NCBI GenBank assembly: GCA_002441545.1
Contig: DJWL01000064.1
Location: 3,830-47,356, forward strand
Direction of reading: 5' to 3'
From: Flavobacteriaceae bacterium UBA6231
GTDB lineage: Bacteria > Bacteroidota > Bacteroidia > Flavobacteriales > Flavobacteriaceae
Length of the DNA stretch: 43,527 nucleotides
The notes under the pieces are model-generated. The model searched no databases. It was not told the DNA's origin and worked only from the letters and a program-made list of their open reading frames with translations. The position numbers and the translations under genes were made by a program. Shown here piece by piece: positions 7,449-15,163 of the stretch (position 1 is the first letter of the stretch; the number at the start of each line of letters is the position of its first letter).

Positions 7449-7474
7449 TCATGTTACGGGATACCGTAACATGA
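7449..7474 (-). terminator. hairpin with TTACGG core, copy 4
   Basis: Perfect 11-bp inverted repeat TCATGTTACGG / CCGTAACATGA with loop GATA, 24 nt after the stop of the response regulator gene and followed by a T-rich tract on the minus strand. It could be a first terminator ahead of 7357-7385. The core repeats that of copies 1 and 2 although the lower stem differs. Confidence 0.6.
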
Positions 7475-7498
7475 AAAAATATTGTCCTTTAGTAAAAA

Positions 7499-8164
7499 TT
7501 AAATAAGTCCTAAATCCTTCACGATTGCCACTAAGTGTATGGCATTATTGGCCTTAAATTGATCTTTAAGTTTATTAAGCCTTTTTTCAACGGAACTCAA
7601 GCTGCTAGGCGTTATACTTTTTTTTTCAAACAAGCTGCTTATCTCTCCTTGGGATAGACCAAGAGAGAGTTGTTTTACCAATTCAATATCATAATCATCG
7701 ATCTCTAAATTGGTTTTCATGCTCAGGGCATTTTCAACCTGTGGGGAAAGAAACAGTTTTTTATTAAAAGTAACATCAATGGCCTTTGCTAACTCATAAG
7801 CCCCTTTTCTTCCTTTACATACATAAGCATTAACCTGATAATTGTTGATCAAGGTTCTTACTTTTTGTAGCCTATCTTCCATAGAATACACAATAATTTT
7901 CAGGCCTGGATACTCTGGTCGTAACCTAGCAACTAAATCTTCCCCAGATAGAAGTTTACTTTCGTGATGGTCTTTTTTAAATGATAAATCAGTGATTAAC
8001 AAATCGAATGGTTCTTTATCAAAAACGGCTCTTTTTATTTTAAGGGAAGCCTCGTCACAATATTGAGCTTTATGCACATCGCTAATACCTTTGCTATTGA
8101 GGACAGCAAGGACCCCTTCATTTACAACATCATGATCGTCAACAATCAAAACTTTTTTAAACAT
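7499..8164 (-). CDS. LuxR-type response regulator
   Basis: A 221-residue two-component regulator. The receiver domain (1-130) has the acidic pair D9-D10, the phospho-acceptor D59 in LLITDLSF and the conserved K117 in YVCKG. A linker is followed by a C-terminal helix-turn-helix (about 155-215, LVKQLSLGLSQGEISSLF ... SSVEKRLNKL) of GerE/LuxR-like layout but with divergent sequence. It starts 2 bp after the stop of the sensor kinase, so the pair is translationally coupled. Phosphorylation by that kinase should switch DNA binding. LuxR-type proteins bind short palindromes, so the nearby TTACGG-N4-CCGTAA repeats are candidate targets. Confidence 0.85.
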   Translation of the reverse strand: MFKKVLIVDDHDVVNEGVLAVLNSKGISDVHKAQYCDEASLKIKRAVFDKEPFDLLITDLSFKKDHHESKLLSGEDLVARLRPEYPGLKIIVYSMEDRLQKVRTLINNYQVNAYVCKGRKGAYELAKAIDVTFNKKLFLSPQVENALSMKTNLEIDDYDIELVKQLSLGLSQGEISSLFEKKSITPSSLSSVEKRLNKLKDQFKANNAIHLVAIVKDLGLI

Positions 8165-8166
8165 AC

Positions 8167-9855
8167 TTATACTGTTATTTTTGCCTTAAATCCTTTATTG
8201 GTCTCTGATTCAAAAATAATGCTTCCATTAATGGATTTAATACGGTTTTCCATATTTTGAAGGCCTGATTTTTTTTGGATATTGCAACCAATACCATCGT
8301 CATTATATAAAATAGTGATTTTACTGTTGAATTGATTAAAAGTTAAAGCTACATTTGAAGCTTGACTGTGCTTTTTCATATTTACCATAAGTTCTTGGAG
8401 CACCCTGTAAAGTGTAATTTTCTTGAGGCTCTCAATGGAATCCCATGGTATTTTAGAAATGCCTCTTGTAATGATATTTACGTGATCATTTTTATAACTC
8501 AACAATAAATCATTAAGTAAGATTTCATAATGATCATTTACATCCAAAGCCCCATTTTCTTTTGAAATGTCTCTTGTTCTGGCATATATGTTGTCTAAAT
8601 CGTCTAAAATATTTTCTTTGCTATTTGAGTTCCCTTGGAGTTTAGTCATCACCTGGTAGACATCATTAGCCACTTCATCATGAACCTTTTTTGAAATACG
8701 TGTTTCCGTGATATATACCTCTTGTATTTTATCCTTTTTGTGTTTTGATTTTAGAATTATGATAGTAAAGACTGAGATTAAAGTAATTAAAACCCCAAGG
8801 GTCAAGTAGAAATATTTCAGGCTTTTTTCTTTCTCTTTTTCAAGTTCCGAGATTTCTAGTTTAAATTCATTTTTCTTTAGCAATTTCTCTTTCTCGGATA
8901 CATTGTACTTGATTGCAGCAAATTTGTTTTCTTGTAATTTATTTGCTTTTTCTATACTTCTGTTCAGTTCCAAATATTCCTTAATGCGGGGGTTGCTTTC
9001 AAGACCCAAGGCTAATGACATCGCTTCCAATTTATAATTTGGGCTATTTAAAACATCAGCAATTACAACGGCTTTGTTGGAATAATTAATAGCTTCATTA
9101 ATGTTTCCTTTGTCTGAAAAGTATAAGGCCAAATGGCGATAACTTGAAAATAGGCCTGTTAAATCTTCTAACTCTTTTCTAATCTCCAGAGCCAATTTCA
9201 TGTTTTCTATGGCCTTTATAGTGCTATTGGTTTTAGACTGAAAATACCCTAAATTATCAAGATAAGTTGCCTTAATATTTGAATTTTCAAGAGTCAGGAC
9301 CTCATTATAATAATTTATTAAACTTTCCTTTGCTTCCTTATACTGATTCTGATCAGCGAAATTATTAGCTATATTGGTTATGATTGCTATTTTATCAATA
9401 AAGCTCGTATTCAATTTTAGAGCTTCATAATAGTATTTGTAGGAGTTATCGAAATCTTCAATTTCTCTGTATATCAAACCTAATTGATTTGTGAGCCTTT
9501 TCTTTGAATCTATTACTTGTGGATCACTTTCTACGGCATTTAAAAGGCTATATGCTTTAATGATTGTTGATTCACATTCATAGGGAAATCCCATTTTATA
9601 TTGCCCCAACGAAATTAATTCTAAATAATAAGCCGCATTAATAGTATCATGAAGCAACATTGCCTGTTCAGCTTTCTTTTCAAAAAAACTGAAAGCCTTA
9701 ATTGCATGGTTTTTATCTTTTATTTCTGTTATTGATTGATAATAAAATAAAGTACTATCCTTAGTGTTTTGTCCTATCAGACTAAAGTTAAAAACACAAA
9801 ACATATTAATAGTTATAAAACAAAAAAAGAGGAATGAAGATTTCTTTGATTTCAT
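8167..9855 (-). CDS. TPR sensor histidine kinase
   Basis: A 562-residue membrane kinase. It has a signal peptide (about 1-29), a periplasmic sensor of tetratricopeptide repeats (about 40-300), a coiled coil (300-345), one transmembrane helix (350-368), a HisKA_3-like dimerisation helix with H392 in KVHDEVANDVY, and a HATPase domain (about 465-562) with N box LQELMVNMKKHS, G1 NDDGIGC and G2 GLQNMENRI. This is the usual architecture of Bacteroidetes TPR kinases paired with LuxR regulators. The periplasmic TPR suggests that a peptide or protein is sensed. The gene directly upstream encodes a 54-aa lipopeptide, 39 bp away, which is a natural candidate for ligand or partner. Confidence 0.87.
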   Translation of the reverse strand: MKSKKSSFLFFCFITINMFCVFNFSLIGQNTKDSTLFYYQSITEIKDKNHAIKAFSFFEKKAEQAMLLHDTINAAYYLELISLGQYKMGFPYECESTIIKAYSLLNAVESDPQVIDSKKRLTNQLGLIYREIEDFDNSYKYYYEALKLNTSFIDKIAIITNIANNFADQNQYKEAKESLINYYNEVLTLENSNIKATYLDNLGYFQSKTNSTIKAIENMKLALEIRKELEDLTGLFSSYRHLALYFSDKGNINEAINYSNKAVVIADVLNSPNYKLEAMSLALGLESNPRIKEYLELNRSIEKANKLQENKFAAIKYNVSEKEKLLKKNEFKLEISELEKEKEKSLKYFYLTLGVLITLISVFTIIILKSKHKKDKIQEVYITETRISKKVHDEVANDVYQVMTKLQGNSNSKENILDDLDNIYARTRDISKENGALDVNDHYEILLNDLLLSYKNDHVNIITRGISKIPWDSIESLKKITLYRVLQELMVNMKKHSQASNVALTFNQFNSKITILYNDDGIGCNIQKKSGLQNMENRIKSINGSIIFESETNKGFKAKITV

Positions 9856-9894
9856 TCCTCTAAAATACTAACTATTTCTTAGTTTTTTACAATA

Positions 9895-10059
9895 TTATCC
9901 ACCTGGAGGTGGAGGTGGTGGAGGTGGGATTGGGCTGCCATCACCACAACAATCTTCTTCTGTAGCAGCTGGAGCATTGTCTGAAATTCCTTGAGGTGTA
10001 CATGAATGAAATGCCATATTGAGGAAAACCGTAAATATTATTACATATATTTTTTTCAT
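9895..10059 (-). CDS. 54-aa Pro-rich lipopeptide upstream of sensor kinase
   Basis: ATG at 10059, TAA at 9895. The N-terminus is a lipoprotein-like signal (MKKIYVIIFTV ... AFHSC, Cys at 20). The mature part is about 35 residues: TPQGISDNAP, an acidic TEED, a Cys pair (CCGDG), and a run of eight Pro interrupted only at its start, ending Gly-Gly. The frame is supported by its strong codon pattern (CCA/CCT repeats), the signal and the position 39 bp before the TPR kinase. It could be a signal peptide for the kinase, a kinase accessory lipoprotein, or a processed peptide with the Gly-Gly end exposed. I know no described family for it. Confidence 0.65.
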   Translation of the reverse strand: MKKIYVIIFTVFLNMAFHSCTPQGISDNAPAATEEDCCGDGSPIPPPPPPPPGG

Positions 10060-10426
10060 TTTGTTTATTATTAAATATTAGATAATAGTATAGCCGTCCG
10101 AATTATTCGGATGCTTTGTTGCTTAGCAACACATGATTACTTTTGCAGAGACGTCTCTCTGTTTGGGAAGTATGGAGGGCAGACGTAGAGAAGCATAATT
10201 ACTTCCCAGAGACTAGGCAACTCTACATTGCCACTCCTGTGTAGAATTAAAATTCGTAACCCTTATTACGAGTAAGGTGCTTATTAATTCTGAAGCAAAT
10301 GAAACAAGAATTAAATGGTTCACAAGGAAAAATTATGGAAGAGTTATGGAAAGATTTCTGCTAAATTTTTCCCTAAATAAACCAAAGAAAATGCCTAAAT
10401 TTAAACAGTAATAAACCAAGCATTTA
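10060..10426. other. divergent intergenic region with four hairpins
   Basis: No credible gene. Four inverted repeats are packed together: TCCGAAT-T-ATTCGGA (10097-10111), TGTTGC-TTA-GCAACA (10117-10131), a long stem GTCTC/TGGGAAGTA with TACTTCCCA/GAGAC (10153-10213), and TCTACA/TGTAGA (10222-10245). The GC content is higher than in the surroundings. This could be a structured leader of the lipopeptide-kinase operon or a small RNA; I recognise no known RNA family. Confidence 0.45.
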
Positions 10427-11152
10427 ATGCATAAAATACTAATCATCCAAGCTTTTGAAAAGGCAGAATCCTCAAGAATAAAACTTGGGGAAAAGAAGCC
10501 TTCTCTGGTGAATTTAGCTGAAGATTTATCTAATTATATTTATAAAGAAGAGGGGTTTTCAATAGGTGAGCGTAGTTTTCGTGATTACCGAAATGAAGCT
10601 GAAAAACTAAAACATTTTGAAGAGGATATCAACATCAAGCAGTTTAAGGTTGTCGTAGGATTGTGCCATTATTTAGGCTGGTTAAGCTATGATGATTTTA
10701 TATCCAAAAATAATTTAGGGGACGGCGATGATGGGGTTCAAAGTACAAAGGAAGAACTTGGCCCTAGTGTGTTTTTTGCAAAGCACAAAATCACTCTTAT
10801 TGTTTCCTTCATATTGCTTTTAGGGTTCATAGCTTTTCAATCCATTAATAAGCAGCGATGGATGGTGTGGCAAGATGACCATTATATAGAAATTAGTTTC
10901 GATGCTAAAAAATACGATCTAGGTCAACTTAAATTATACAATGAGGATCGCATCAAAAATTTCAAAAAAATAACACCACAATGTGATATGGATTTTTTCG
11001 ATTCGCAGGGACATGTAACTGTTTGGTATGGGAAAAACAATAAAAAAGAAGTGGAATACTTTACGGCTTTAGGGCTTCACCCTGAAACAGGAAAATCACT
11101 GGACCCCATTACTGTATACATGATTAGGAAGTATATATGTCCTGATTATTAG
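10427..11152 (+). CDS. single-pass membrane protein of unknown function
   Basis: A 241-residue protein. The N-terminal half (1-115) is helical and cytoplasmic, with a SLVNLAEDLSNYIYKEEG and SFRDYRNEAEKL pattern that could form a DNA-binding or adaptor-like helical domain. One membrane helix follows (about 122-139, ITLIVSFILLLGFIAF), then a C-terminal domain (145-241) with WMVWQDDHYIEISF and a conserved-looking end TALGLHPETGKSLDPITVYMI. I have the impression that this C-terminal motif recurs in flavobacterial proteins, but it has no name that I can give. The gene is transcribed away from the kinase operon and faces hipA. Confidence 0.5.
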   Translation: MHKILIIQAFEKAESSRIKLGEKKPSLVNLAEDLSNYIYKEEGFSIGERSFRDYRNEAEKLKHFEEDINIKQFKVVVGLCHYLGWLSYDDFISKNNLGDGDDGVQSTKEELGPSVFFAKHKITLIVSFILLLGFIAFQSINKQRWMVWQDDHYIEISFDAKKYDLGQLKLYNEDRIKNFKKITPQCDMDFFDSQGHVTVWYGKNNKKEVEYFTALGLHPETGKSLDPITVYMIRKYICPDY

Positions 11153-11190
11153 TCGAGTTATATCGTAATTTCCTATCAATTATAAACAAA

Positions 11191-12441
11191 TCAAGTATGA
11201 AACGCTTTAGCCATCATATTTTGCTCGACCCTAGAAATTCCAATGTTCTCAGCTTCAGTTTTCCATGTTGAAACTACAGTTTGTACTTCATTTATTATTT
11301 GATTCATTTGTCCATCATCCAACCTAAAATAGACACCCACACTTTTTGCCAAATCATAGTCTAGGGCATTATTGTCTATGTCAATATTGAGTGCTAAACC
11401 TTCTTTATCAATAGAAGGGTTTAGGTCATAAGCTGGTGATAATATCCAACCTTGTGTCGTTAGAATAAATCCATGATTACGTAAATGATCATCTGTATTT
11501 GAAATGGCAATATTAAATACGATACGTTTCCACAATTGCTCTAGATTATCATTGACCATAGCCCCATGGTTTTGAATAAACTCAGCCAATTCCAAATAGC
11601 TTGCGGTATGGTCTCTAAGTGTCTCTTCATTATGCCCTGTCATGGTCATAGCGGAAGCGAAATGTATCCGCTCACCTTCTTCACGATCAAATCTTTTGGT
11701 AAAGAACGTGTTAAATCTTCCTGTTACTTTTTCAATCTTTGATGGTGCCATATGAATCCCTACTTTCAATGCCAATCGATACGCTAGATATTCCCATGCG
11801 GCTTTATCTATGGTATCATTTTTAGACGGAAATTTAGCGATCCATAAGTCTTTGTTTTCATCCAAAATATTTGCTTTAGGACGTGCGCCTCCCAAAGAAG
11901 ATCCTGGGCCTAACAAAATTGCTAGGTTTTTTTTTGCATCCTCGTTGATCTCGTCATTTTCAAAATTCTTTGCTGCTTCTTGCAATTCACGGATAGATGA
12001 CCAAGGCGGTGTTGGTGTTAGGTTATTATCATCTAAAAAAGGACCATTTATATCCGTTTTAAAGCGTAGTGCTCCCATACGGCTTTCATCATAAACGCCC
12101 AATAAATAATCTATTTCATATAATGTTTTTGCTCTTTCTCCTTTTATATTTGCTTGCTGTGCTTCCCTGCGTTTCATCAAGGTTCTCCCCCAAGTATCCG
12201 GCATACTGTCCAAAAACACACCAAAGTTTTCTTTTTTGTTTGGGTATTGTGGGCCCCCATAGAACTGTATATCCGGGTCAAGCAACATTTGGTGTTTGGA
12301 TGCTATCCATGTTTTATCATACTCAAAACTAAAGGCCTTTTTACCTTTGGCATATAATGCAGAAAGAGTCCCTATTAATTGCGGTTCCTGCATGCCCTTC
12401 CAATGGGCGTATACGTATATGTCTAGTTTTCCAGTTGCCAT
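11191..12441 (-). CDS. hipA: HipA-family serine/threonine kinase toxin
   Basis: A 416-residue HipA-like protein, close to the E. coli length. N-terminal HipA_N region (about 5-110, with FGVFLDSMPDTWGRTLM). The kinase core includes the Gly-rich loop GPGSSLGGARPKANI (178-192), with a Ser near 181-182 in the place of the E. coli autophosphorylation site, ATP-lysine K203 in WIAKFPS, the catalytic loop SNTDDHLRNHGF with D317, and metal-binding D339 in SPAYDLNP. All key residues are present, so it is probably active. Known HipA proteins phosphorylate translation factors such as GltX and cause growth arrest. It follows hipB by 1 bp. It ends convergently with the membrane protein gene at 11152. Confidence 0.9.
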   Translation of the reverse strand: MATGKLDIYVYAHWKGMQEPQLIGTLSALYAKGKKAFSFEYDKTWIASKHQMLLDPDIQFYGGPQYPNKKENFGVFLDSMPDTWGRTLMKRREAQQANIKGERAKTLYEIDYLLGVYDESRMGALRFKTDINGPFLDDNNLTPTPPWSSIRELQEAAKNFENDEINEDAKKNLAILLGPGSSLGGARPKANILDENKDLWIAKFPSKNDTIDKAAWEYLAYRLALKVGIHMAPSKIEKVTGRFNTFFTKRFDREEGERIHFASAMTMTGHNEETLRDHTASYLELAEFIQNHGAMVNDNLEQLWKRIVFNIAISNTDDHLRNHGFILTTQGWILSPAYDLNPSIDKEGLALNIDIDNNALDYDLAKSVGVYFRLDDGQMNQIINEVQTVVSTWKTEAENIGISRVEQNMMAKAFHT

Positions 12442-12442
12442 A

Positions 12443-12730
12443 TTATAATAATTCTAAATCCTGCAATTTCCTTCCAAATGCATCATCTGCAGCAAGCTTC
12501 AAAAAATCATCTTGCAAACCCAATACCCGCATGACATTGAAATAGGCTCCTATTGTCACACTTGGATTTCCTGTTTCGATCAGGTACAAAGTACTCCTAA
12601 CAATATCTGCTCTTTCTGCAACTTGCTCTTGTGTCAGCTTCCTTCTTTTTCGGGCTAGCTTTATATTCTCTCCCATCTGTTTAAGCGTATCTTGGTGTTT
12701 AGGAAACAATATTTGTTTTCTCTTACTCAT
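12443..12730 (-). CDS. hipB: HipB-like antitoxin, XRE helix-turn-helix
   Basis: A 95-residue protein with an XRE HTH domain at about 15-75 (MGENIKLARKRRKLTQEQVAERADIVRSTLYLIETG). It lies immediately upstream of hipA in a toxin-antitoxin order, with 1 bp between stop and start. HipB proteins bind and neutralise HipA and repress their own promoter. The inverted repeat 10-56 bp upstream of its start is the likely operator. Confidence 0.88.
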   Translation of the reverse strand: MSKRKQILFPKHQDTLKQMGENIKLARKRRKLTQEQVAERADIVRSTLYLIETGNPSVTIGAYFNVMRVLGLQDDFLKLAADDAFGRKLQDLELL

Positions 12731-12739
12731 TATTTAAAT

Positions 12740-12786
12740 GATTGTTATTTCATGCAAATATAACAATTATGATTGAAATAACAATC
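12740..12786 (-). promoter_or_regulatory. hipBA operator: 13-bp inverted repeats
   Basis: Perfect arms GATTGTTATTTCA (12740-12752) and TGAAATAACAATC (12774-12786), 21 bp apart, with a third ATAACAAT half site between them (12760-12767). Position just before hipB and two-fold symmetry suit autoregulation by HipB. The half-site assignment is from the sequence; binding is inferred. Confidence 0.7.
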
Positions 12787-12824
12787 GTAAAATTTTTTAT
12801 TCCAGAGTTAATGATGCATTTAGA

Positions 12825-13487
12825 TCATTTTCGCTTATCCGTACTTGCCTTATCAAAGGCGATTAAATTAAACAACTCTCGCATTCTAGAACGAACCCGC
12901 TTCCCGTAACGATCTTCCAATTCCTCAGCGTTCAGATTGGTCGTCGCATGGGTTAATATCCCGTGTTGCAAAAACAACTCATAACGGGATAACATAATTT
13001 CACCCATCACGCTACAATCCTTCCCGTAATGCCTTCCCAGGGGTTCCACTCCCAAATCGTCAAAACAAAAAAATTGGGTCATTCCATAGTCCTCTATGGT
13101 TTTATAACCGATATGATTAAATCCAAATACGATATTCCGACAAGGCACAACCACATAAGGACGTTGGTGTGGTACTATGTACTTTAAAAGCCTCATAAGG
13201 CTTGTCTTCCCACATCCTACAGGGCCGGACAGCAAAATACCTTTGTGGATATCGATTCCCATTTTTTTGCAATTGACTTCATCTTTGATTATGTAATTAC
13301 ACAGTTTAAATAAAATCTCTCGATCCTCATCATAAATTTCAAAAGAGACTCCAAACATTAACTTCCCTTTTGCCTTAAGATAGACCAGTATATTATCAAA
13401 ATCATACACCATCTGAAGTCCATTCAAAACTCCCAGCCTGTACTCTACAGATCCCTCCATGATGATATGTGGACTGTTGTGACTCAT
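12825..13487 (-). CDS. DnaC/IstB-like AAA+ ATPase
   Basis: A 220-residue ATPase with Walker A GPVGCGKT (88-95), Walker B FFCFDDLG (139-146), a sensor-like ATTN (HATTNLNAEEL) and an arginine-rich YGKRVRSRMRELF near the C-terminus. These are features of DnaC/IstB helicase loaders and of an ATPase commonly carried on Bacteroidetes mobile elements. It overlaps the upstream 81-aa frame by 4 bp. No primase, transposase or integrase is next to it, so it may be a stranded element gene. Nucleic acid remodelling during element replication is inferred. Confidence 0.75.
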   Translation of the reverse strand: MSHNSPHIIMEGSVEYRLGVLNGLQMVYDFDNILVYLKAKGKLMFGVSFEIYDEDREILFKLCNYIIKDEVNCKKMGIDIHKGILLSGPVGCGKTSLMRLLKYIVPHQRPYVVVPCRNIVFGFNHIGYKTIEDYGMTQFFCFDDLGVEPLGRHYGKDCSVMGEIMLSRYELFLQHGILTHATTNLNAEELEDRYGKRVRSRMRELFNLIAFDKASTDKRK

Positions 13488-13729
13488 AAAGGCTCATCAT
13501 AATTTTTATCCGAAGTGGTCTTTAAGTTGTCCTGATATGGGACACTTGAAGTTTGTTTTTCACTGTTTTGAGAATATTCAGCATTCCATTTTTTTAAATT
13601 TTTGCGTTTGTTTATGTTTTTATTGTTTTCTATAGTTTGTATATGTTTTATTATAGGTACCAATGCTTGTCCACCACTTGTCTCGATATTAGTACCGCTT
13701 GGGTGGATGCGACGGATGATAAGAACCAT
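13484..13729 (-). CDS. hypothetical protein upstream of the ATPase
   Basis: An 81-residue frame whose stop overlaps the ATPase start by 4 bp, the arrangement of a coupled pair. The first half contains PSGTNIETSGGQALVPIIKHIQ; the second half is Lys/Asn/Ser-rich and low in complexity. No domain is recognised. It may be the short leftover of a longer element protein, because the region upstream carries only remnants. Confidence 0.45.
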   Translation of the reverse strand: MVLIIRRIHPSGTNIETSGGQALVPIIKHIQTIENNKNINKRKNLKKWNAEYSQNSEKQTSSVPYQDNLKTTSDKNYDEPL

Positions 13730-14144
13730 TAAAAGCGGATAATTTGAACCAGATCATTTACGGCTTTAAACTAATACAATACAATGAGTTATTGATAATT
13801 TAACTATGCTCACTTTTTTCCGCCGAAGGTGTTATTGTCTTGCCGTTTTTTGCAATCAGGAGTTCACTTTCACATTTTTTGCAGTTAATCACGCTTCTAA
13901 ATCAATATCAAGTTTTTATGGCTGAGTAATAATTGCACTATGAGGGGGCTTTTTGTTCAAGTAACCAATCTTAATATGGTCAAGAAAAGTAAAACACCAT
14001 TAGCTTGACATAAGTCATTTACATTATATAGAAACTTTTAGATCTATATTCATAAACGTAGTCAAAAATATTTAGAAAACTGTCGTTGAATATTCCACTG
14101 GTTTGCTAATTTTATATCAAGTATAATAGCCTATTAGTATATTT
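13730..14144. other. intergenic region with a possible gene remnant
   Basis: No full gene. On the minus strand a GTG-started 30-residue frame (13800-13892) begins VINCKKCESELLIAKNGKTI, with a CxxC pair, and ends soon after. It looks like a fragment of a zinc-ribbon or element protein but cannot be assigned. The rest shows nothing defensible. Confidence 0.3.
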
Positions 14145-14551
14145 ATGACTCCTAATCTTTTATATAAAAATCTTACTTTGAAAATTCCTTCAAATAAAGA
14201 CCAGTTTTGTCTTATAGAATCAAAATTCAAATCCTTGTTTATTAAATTGCGTATTGGAGAAGTAGCCAATCATTTGGTTTTTATCAATAAAGGTGCCTTA
14301 AGATTGCATACAATTGACGATAAAGGGCATGAAAACATAATACTATTAGAAATCGAGGACTACTCTGTATGTCAAACTTATATAGCTTTTTAAGTAGAAC
14401 TCCTTCAACAATGGCTATAGCATTCTTTTCATTTTTTCTTGATATAAATCAAACCAATTGCTTAACCCTGATTAAAAACATTAAATATTTTCTGGCCTAT
14501 TTTTGTACTAGAAAATCAAATCCCTTAACAAGCAAAAAATTGTTAAGATGA
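14145..14551 (+). pseudogene. Crp/Fnr-family regulator, frameshifted and truncated
   Basis: The first frame (14145-14393, 82 aa) gives the start of a cyclic-nucleotide-binding domain: KFKSLFIKLRIGEVANHLVFINKGALRL and a DDKGHENIILLEIEDYSV strand. The similarity then moves to another frame at about 14370 (SNLYSFLSRTPSTMAIA), the expected continuation of this family, and soon decays. The rest of the sensor and the C-terminal helix-turn-helix are missing. One frameshift plus loss of the 3' part makes it a pseudogene. Related regulators in Bacteroidetes have about 190-230 residues. It lies just before the alginate locus but has no visible link to it. Confidence 0.65.
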
Positions 14552-14940
14552 TAGAAATTAACTTTAAGTATTATCAAGTTAAATTTTATTGAAAATGAAA
14601 AACAAAGTAACAAATTTATTTTTTTGAGCAAATCTATTATTATTGATTATCACATTTTCATCATGTAACTATCATATTTTTAAACATTCCATTATAAAGA
14701 GTGCTTTGTTCTAAAATTCTCTTAGGAATTCCACAGTTATTTCCCTTACTTTCACACTTATTTGAATCTCATTCTGAAAGGTTCAATTTGTGGCATAGGC
14801 CGATATTTGCTTGCTAGCAGTTATCTGTTACCCAAGCATAAATAGATTCTAAATTATTTATTTACTAAATAAAGAGAAATTTTTAAACCAATTAGTCAAT
14901 AATTCACACCTAAAATTATCATAAAATAAATTATTGTGTC
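14552..14940. other. intergenic region upstream of the susC promoter
   Basis: AT-rich with no open frame of note. I see no RNA gene or repeat. The SusC promoter and operators begin at about 14949. Confidence 0.4.
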
Positions 14941-14948
14941 ATTTTTTT

Positions 14949-14978
14949 TTGATTTGATATTTTTTTTATATAAGTTTG
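14949..14978 (+). promoter_or_regulatory. promoter of the alginate susC operon
   Basis: TTG at 14949-14951, 19 bp spacer, TAAGTTTG at 14971-14978. This matches the Bacteroidetes consensus TTG-N19-TAnnTTTG. The 3' end of the -7 box overlaps the first operator. A start about 7 bp on would give a leader of roughly 180 nt. Confidence 0.65.
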
Positions 14979-15013
14979 GTTTACCAATTTGGTTTACCAA
15001 TTTGGTAAACCAA
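14976..15013 (+). promoter_or_regulatory. triple GntR-type operator before susC
   Basis: Three near-identical 12-bp palindromes: TTGGTTTACCAA at 14976-14987 and 14989-15000, TTGGTAAACCAA at 15002-15013, each starting 13 bp after the last. The GGTnnACC core is typical for GntR/FadR proteins. They cover the -7 box and start site, which fits repression by the GntR protein encoded at 39483-40190. The same pattern occurs at the two other locus promoters. Confidence 0.8.
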
Positions 15014-15163
15014 TAAAATTATTTAATTATAAGTATAAAATTCGAACCGTAAAATACATTTAAAGGTATTTTTAAAAAACAATGAAACTTAGATTAGTTT
15101 TATTTTAGCTCGTATAAACATTGAGAATTAATAGCAAATAACAAACTGAAGAACTTTAATATC

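Noticed and set aside
1..13730. intact integrative conjugative element
   Set aside because: No integrase, relaxase or mating-pair genes were found; only an ATPase, hipBA and pseudogenes are compatible with an element, so no boundaries can be drawn.
14976..15013. CRISPR-like direct repeats
   Set aside because: The 12-bp units at 13-bp period are palindromic operators repeated at two other promoters; there are no spacers.
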